From positions 1 to 17,801 of the forward strand of contig JAGHSL010000380.1 of assembly GCA_018065885.1 (NCBI GenBank): DNA of 17,801 nucleotides, in the 5' to 3' direction. How positions within the stretch are numbered: the first letter of the stretch is position 1; every line of letters begins with the position of its first letter. The position numbers were made by a program, and so were the translations under genes. The notes under the pieces were generated by a model that ran no database searches, was not told where the DNA came from, and was given only the letters and a program-made list of their open reading frames with translations. Below, piece by piece: positions 13,964 to 17,801 of this stretch. This stretch comes from Candidatus Limimorpha equi (GTDB taxonomy: Bacteria > Bacteroidota > Bacteroidia > Bacteroidales > F082).

Positions 13964-14860
13964 ATGAAGAAAATACTGTGCCTGATAATAATGTTTTTCC
14001 TTGTCTCCTGCGAAAAGGAAATACAAATTGAAATTCCTTCAATTCAGGATACAGTTGTGGTGAATTCGATTATGGTAGTCCAACAGCCAATTGTACTTTA
14101 TCTTTCAAAGACTCATTCCCCAATGACTGAAATAGACGAGGTCTTGGATGAAGCAACAATAATTATCCGAAATGGACAAGAAACAGACACTTTGGAAAAT
14201 ACCGGCGAAGGACAATATGTTTCACACGTTTTGGCGGAATGTAATACGGCTTATAAGATGTGGGCTTATTTGGAAGGAAATCTTATTGCTAATTCATTCG
14301 ACAAATTGTTATCGTCACCCTTTGAACTTGAATACACCATCACTGGCTTTGCCGACAGCATCGGGATAGATGAAGAAGGAGCAAGGTATGCACAATTTGA
14401 AATCACATTTAGAGATGATGGAAGCACTAAGAATTACTATGAAATAGCTGTCGAGCAAAGGAATGTTGAACAAAACGGATTGACATATAACAACATAGAT
14501 TGTTATTCCGACGACATTGCCATTCAAGCAGAAGGTACAAACGATTTCTTTCCTCGGACGGTTTTGTTCTCTGACAGTTTGTTTTCGGGATTGGAAAAAC
14601 ACATGATTATTCGTTATCTTCCTATACAATGGTCCACTGGTGGAATGGTGGATTACGATAGATTGGTGGTTCATTTCAGAAGCGTTTCCGAGAACTATTA
14701 CAAATATAAAAAAAAGCTCTATGAACATCTTGCCGGGCAAGACGATAGTTTTTGGGAAGGAGAGGCCAATCCCGTTCCCATGTTCACCAACATTAACGGC
14801 GGCTATGGCATTTTTGCAGGTTACGCCGAAAGGATTGACACGATTCAAAGAATACGATGA
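13964..14860 (+). CDS. DUF4249 outer-membrane lipoprotein paired with a TonB receptor
   Basis: This 298-residue protein opens MKKILCLIIMFFLVSC, a lipoprotein signal with Cys16 in LVSC. After EKEIQIEIP comes a strand-rich body (VVVNSIMVVQQPIVLYLSKTH; ATIIIRNGQETDTLEN). The C-terminal part has YYKYKKKLYEHL and then FTNINGGYGIFAGY, a hallmark end motif of DUF4249. Members sit beside TonB-dependent receptors and are thought to act at the cell surface in substrate capture, by analogy with SusD-like partners; the ligand is unknown. Its stop overlaps the receptor's ATG by 4 bases (ATGA), so the two are translationally coupled and probably form one complex. Confidence 0.88.
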   Translation: MKKILCLIIMFFLVSCEKEIQIEIPSIQDTVVVNSIMVVQQPIVLYLSKTHSPMTEIDEVLDEATIIIRNGQETDTLENTGEGQYVSHVLAECNTAYKMWAYLEGNLIANSFDKLLSSPFELEYTITGFADSIGIDEEGARYAQFEITFRDDGSTKNYYEIAVEQRNVEQNGLTYNNIDCYSDDIAIQAEGTNDFFPRTVLFSDSLFSGLEKHMIIRYLPIQWSTGGMVDYDRLVVHFRSVSENYYKYKKKLYEHLAGQDDSFWEGEANPVPMFTNINGGYGIFAGYAERIDTIQRIR

Positions 14861-17196
14861 TGAAAAAACTGCTTGCTTTTCTAATGATGTTGCTGCCCTT
14901 CTTGGCCGAAGCCCAAATGTCGGTCGTGAGCGGTTATGTGACCGACGCTTCAAACGGCGAGCGTCTTATCGGCGCCACGGTCTACGAAAGCCGAACCCGC
15001 AAAGGCACGGTCACCAATGGTTACGGCTTCTACAGCCTCACGTTGCCGTTTGCTGACACCACAGAATTGATTTTTTCATACGTTGGTTTTGAAGAGCAAC
15101 ATAAGCTATTGAAAATCAACGGAAATATAAAACTTAACGTTGCGCTGGAATCAAAGCTCACATTAAATGAGGTGGTAGTGACGGCTGAAGCCGCAGAGCG
15201 TCCTGTCCAGCAGCGATTGGAAATGAGCAGCATCAGTCTGCCGGTAAGGGAAGCCAAACTGCTGCCTGCCTTGGGCGGCGAAAGCGATGTGATGAAAGCA
15301 GTGCAGCTGATGCCTGGCGTGCAGTCGGGAAACGAAGGCACGAGCGGCCTGTACGTGCGTGGCGGAAGCCCAGACCAGAACCTGATGATTCTTGATGATG
15401 CACCGCTCTATTACGTGAACCATCTCGGCGGGTTCGTCTCCATTTTCAACACGGATGCCATCAGCAGCATCAATCTGATAAAAGGCGGATTTCCGGCACG
15501 TTACGGCAACAGGCTTTCTTCGGTAATGGACGTCAGGATGAAGGACGGCAACCTGAAAGAGCATCACGGCGACGCCATGATTGGCATGGTGGCATCGAAA
15601 ATCGCACTTGAAGGGCCTATAAAAAAGGACACCAGTTCGTATCTGGTTTCCGTGCGGCGTTTCATGTATGACATTTTCATGCGCCCTTTGTCGAAAGTCC
15701 TTTTCGAGAACACAACCGAAGCCTACTCCTTTTACGATTTCAACGTCAAGCTGAATTACCGCCTGTCCGACAAAGACGCCCTTTATCTCAGCCTTTATTC
15801 AGGACGCGACCGCATCAGCACCAAGATAAAGGAAAAAGTCCCAAACGGCAGTTATGTGAACCGGTTTTCCAAATCGTGGGGCAACCAGCTTGTAGCCCTG
15901 CGTTGGAATCATTTATTCGGCCCTAAACTGTTCAGCAACACGACATTGTCATACACACGCTACCATTATCGCACTGATTTGCAAAACGAAACGGATTTAA
16001 CCGCATACAACGAGATAATCACCGACAATTATCTTTCAAGCATCAACGACTTCTCGCTGAAATCAGATTTTCAGTTCTATCAGTCGGAACATTACAGGAT
16101 GCTTTTCGGTGTCAGCAGCGTACTCCATCAGTTTAAGCCAAGCACCGAGGAGTATTCCGAAAACTATAACGGCTTTCTTCCGATTGATACGGTTTTCGGC
16201 AACGGCAAACTGCTGTGCTGGGAAAATGCCGCATATATCGAAAACGAAATCTATCTTTCAGAAAACATTGCCGTCAATGCGGGGCTGCGATTAGTGCATA
16301 ACTTTGTGGAAGACACGAGTTTCCTTCATCTTGAACCGCGGCTATTGCTGAATTGGCAAATCGGGAGTGAGCTTTCGCTAAAGGCGAGTTATTCCCGAAT
16401 GTACCAAAACGTGCATTTGCTCACCAATTCCGGTTCGGGGATGCCTACCGATTTGTGGCTGCCAGCGACAAAAGACATTGTACCCGAAGATGCCACACAG
16501 TTTGCTGTCGGACTTGCCACCACTCAGCAAATTAAAGGGCAGACATTCGATTTTTCGGCAGAACTATTTTATAAGCAGATGCGCCATCTGATTGCCTACA
16601 AGACGGGAGTGAGCACCCAGTCGGCCATCGTCGATTGGCAGAAAAAGATTGAAAAAGACGGGCAAGGAACCGCCAAAGGCATAGAACTGCTGGCACGTAA
16701 AAGCACAGGGCGAACAACGGGCTGGATAGGAAGCACCCTGTCGCGCACAACGCGTCAGTTCGACAATATCAACGATGGGAAACCTTATCTTTTCAAATAC
16801 GACCGTCCTCTGGATTTAAGTCTTGCCGTAGTTCACAAACTGACCGACAACATAAGTTGCTCGATGACTTGGGTTTATGGCACGGGAAACGCCTTCACGC
16901 TGCCTGTCGGCGCTTATTCCGCCCTGACCGATGACGGATGGGAAACGGTTTATATCTACGAAGGCATCAACACCTTCAGAATGCGTTCCTATCACCGGCT
17001 TGATGTAGGCATCAGTTTCGAGAAACAGAAAGAACACGGCACACGCGTCTGGAATGTCAGCGTGTACAATGCCTACAACAGGATGAACCCTTACTTTTAT
17101 TATTTCCAGACCGACTGGCAGACGCACGAAATAAAACTGATGCAGGTAACTATGTTTCCCATGATGCCTTCGGTAAGCTATGAATATAAATTCTGA
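14857..17196 (+). CDS. TonB-dependent outer-membrane receptor with carboxypeptidase-like N-domain
   Basis: This has 779 residues. Signal peptide is about 1-20 (MMKKLLAFLMMLLPFLAEAQ; a start one codon later at 14860 is equally possible). Residues about 22-105 are a CarboxypepD_reg-like domain (SGYVTDASNGERLIGATV...GFYSLTLP) ending in LNEVVVTA. The plug at about 112-235 has SDVMKAVQLMPGVQSG, GLYVRGGSPDQNLMILDDAPLY and GFPARYGNRLSSVMDVRMKDG. The rest forms a 22-strand-type beta barrel, ending in the aromatic SYEYKF needed for outer-membrane insertion. It imports a ligand with energy from TonB-ExbBD. It is shorter than typical SusC proteins, fitting the DUF4249-linked class. The ligand cannot be told from sequence. 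Confidence 0.92.
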   Translation: MMKKLLAFLMMLLPFLAEAQMSVVSGYVTDASNGERLIGATVYESRTRKGTVTNGYGFYSLTLPFADTTELIFSYVGFEEQHKLLKINGNIKLNVALESKLTLNEVVVTAEAAERPVQQRLEMSSISLPVREAKLLPALGGESDVMKAVQLMPGVQSGNEGTSGLYVRGGSPDQNLMILDDAPLYYVNHLGGFVSIFNTDAISSINLIKGGFPARYGNRLSSVMDVRMKDGNLKEHHGDAMIGMVASKIALEGPIKKDTSSYLVSVRRFMYDIFMRPLSKVLFENTTEAYSFYDFNVKLNYRLSDKDALYLSLYSGRDRISTKIKEKVPNGSYVNRFSKSWGNQLVALRWNHLFGPKLFSNTTLSYTRYHYRTDLQNETDLTAYNEIITDNYLSSINDFSLKSDFQFYQSEHYRMLFGVSSVLHQFKPSTEEYSENYNGFLPIDTVFGNGKLLCWENAAYIENEIYLSENIAVNAGLRLVHNFVEDTSFLHLEPRLLLNWQIGSELSLKASYSRMYQNVHLLTNSGSGMPTDLWLPATKDIVPEDATQFAVGLATTQQIKGQTFDFSAELFYKQMRHLIAYKTGVSTQSAIVDWQKKIEKDGQGTAKGIELLARKSTGRTTGWIGSTLSRTTRQFDNINDGKPYLFKYDRPLDLSLAVVHKLTDNISCSMTWVYGTGNAFTLPVGAYSALTDDGWETVYIYEGINTFRMRSYHRLDVGISFEKQKEHGTRVWNVSVYNAYNRMNPYFYYFQTDWQTHEIKLMQVTMFPMMPSVSYEYKF

Positions 17197-17201
17197 GAGA
17201 A

Positions 17202-17271
17202 TGGATGAAAGTATGCTTTATGAACAAATTCATTACCTTTGTCCCTCGACATCAAGCGTCTGCCGTTTGCG
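17202..17271 (+). repeat. 70-bp direct repeat, copy 2, joined to an IS30 remnant
   Basis: Second copy of 13641-13710, starting 5 bases after the TonB receptor stop. It contains TTACCTTTG, where TACCTTTG fits the TAnnTTTG -7 box. Its homology stops at about 17271, exactly where transposase coding sequence begins, so this is a junction. The micro-ORF frame (17220-17297) runs on into IS30 sequence in another frame. Confidence 0.8.
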
Positions 17272-17494
17272 GGAACGTGGCGCCAACGAGAACATGAACG
17301 GCCTCATCAGGCAATACGTCCCGAAAGGATCGTCTTTTGAGGACCTGACAGACGAATACATCGAATTGATACAGAACAAGTTAAACAACAGACCAAGAAA
17401 AAGACTCGGATTTTTGACTCCAATTGAATATTTTATCACTAAATTCGCACCCGATATTAAACTAAACTTTAACAAAGTTGCATTTGTGACTTGA
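17270..17494 (+). pseudogene. IS30-family transposase remnant (C-terminal end)
   Basis: About 74 codons remain. They read RERGANENMNGLIRQYVPKG, with the last catalytic Glu of the DDE triad in the NEN segment, then a NNRPRKRLGFLTP motif and the end NKVAFVT. This is the conserved end of IS30-family transposases (family length about 310-390 residues), so at least three quarters is missing, including the HTH and the first two Asp residues. The stop lies in TTGCATTTGTGACTTGAATTC, which looks like the right terminal repeat, but no matching left end is found. The upstream edge fuses to the 70-bp repeat. It cannot encode an active enzyme. Confidence 0.85.
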
Positions 17495-17509
17495 ATTCAG
17501 CTCATCGCC

Positions 17510-17801
17510 ATGAAAGCAAAATTCATATTGATTTTATTGCTATTGCTCAATTCCGCAATGCTGCCAGCACAGATAAGTATAGATTGGCAGCAGTGTTACG
17601 GGAGTATGGGAATCGATCAAGCGTTTGGAATTATCCAAAATGAAATTGGGGGATATTATATTGTCGGCCGTGCTGGTGAAGAAAGCGGCATGGTTGGCTG
17701 CGACCTTGGAGACTTATATAGTTCTTGGCTTATTGAGATAGATGGTTTTGGTGAATTTGTGGGAGAAAATTGTATCCTCGACTTTTACCCTAGTCGCCAA
17801 G
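17510..17801 (+). CDS. Secreted beta-propeller-like protein, N-terminal part
   Basis: The first 97 codons are present; the gene runs off the right edge. It starts MKAKFILILLLLLNSAMLPA with cleavage likely before Gln21, a clear signal peptide. The mature start contains IDWQQCYGSMGIDQAFGI, then GGYYIVGRAGEE and SSWLIEIDGFGEF. This matches the repeating unit of Bacteroidota secreted proteins with W-Q-x-C-Y-G-G-S...D-A, G-G-Y-I-V-x-G and D-Y-W-I-V-K-L-D-x-x-G motifs. Such proteins often end in a type IX secretion sorting domain, but that end is outside the window. It starts only 15 bases after the IS30 stop. Confidence 0.75.
   Translation, partial: MKAKFILILLLLLNSAMLPAQISIDWQQCYGSMGIDQAFGIIQNEIGGYYIVGRAGEESGMVGCDLGDLYSSWLIEIDGFGEFVGENCILDFYPSRQ

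Overview
The window looks like chromosome of an anaerobic Bacteroidota, most likely Bacteroidales. The signs are a TonB-dependent receptor paired with a DUF4249 lipoprotein, a DUF3244 small secreted protein, a TPR lipoprotein with one membrane span, TAnnTTTG-type -7 promoter boxes, few clear Shine-Dalgarno sites, and intergenic palindromes built from short repeated words.

Left arm, minus strand (1-3679). In transcription order this holds a YegS/BmrU-type lipid kinase, phosphoglycerate kinase (pgk, carrying two 1-base deletions), a Card1/Can2-like CARF plus PD-(D/E)XK nuclease of the kind activated by cyclic oligoadenylate in type III CRISPR immunity, and the first 23 codons of another exported protein. 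No CRISPR array or other cas gene is visible.

Centre-left, minus strand (3853-8608). A four-gene cluster encodes only exported proteins: a coiled-coil lipoprotein, a 191-residue protein with an NTF2-like look, a 277-residue protein that may hold two such domains, and an 849-residue leucine-rich-repeat protein made of three LRR solenoids joined by a repeated Trp-Trp cap. The last two genes overlap by 4 bases. Function is unknown; this is the best candidate for an undescribed system here.

Centre (8710-11404). Divergent from that cluster is a radical SAM protein fused to a C-terminal domain resembling the GME-fold DUF6873 family. About 1 kb without a gene follows. It is filled with direct and inverted repeats, including a 134-bp gapless imperfect palindrome.

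Right arm, plus strand (11405-17801). A TPR regulator-like lipoprotein is followed by 22-bp-phased repeats and a DUF3244 protein. After a 327-bp gap with palindromes comes the translationally coupled DUF4249/TonB receptor pair, then an IS30-family transposase remnant, then the start of a secreted beta-propeller-like protein cut by the window edge. A 70-bp sequence containing a micro-ORF occurs twice, each time just after the stop codon of an exported-protein gene. The second copy is joined to the IS30 remnant.
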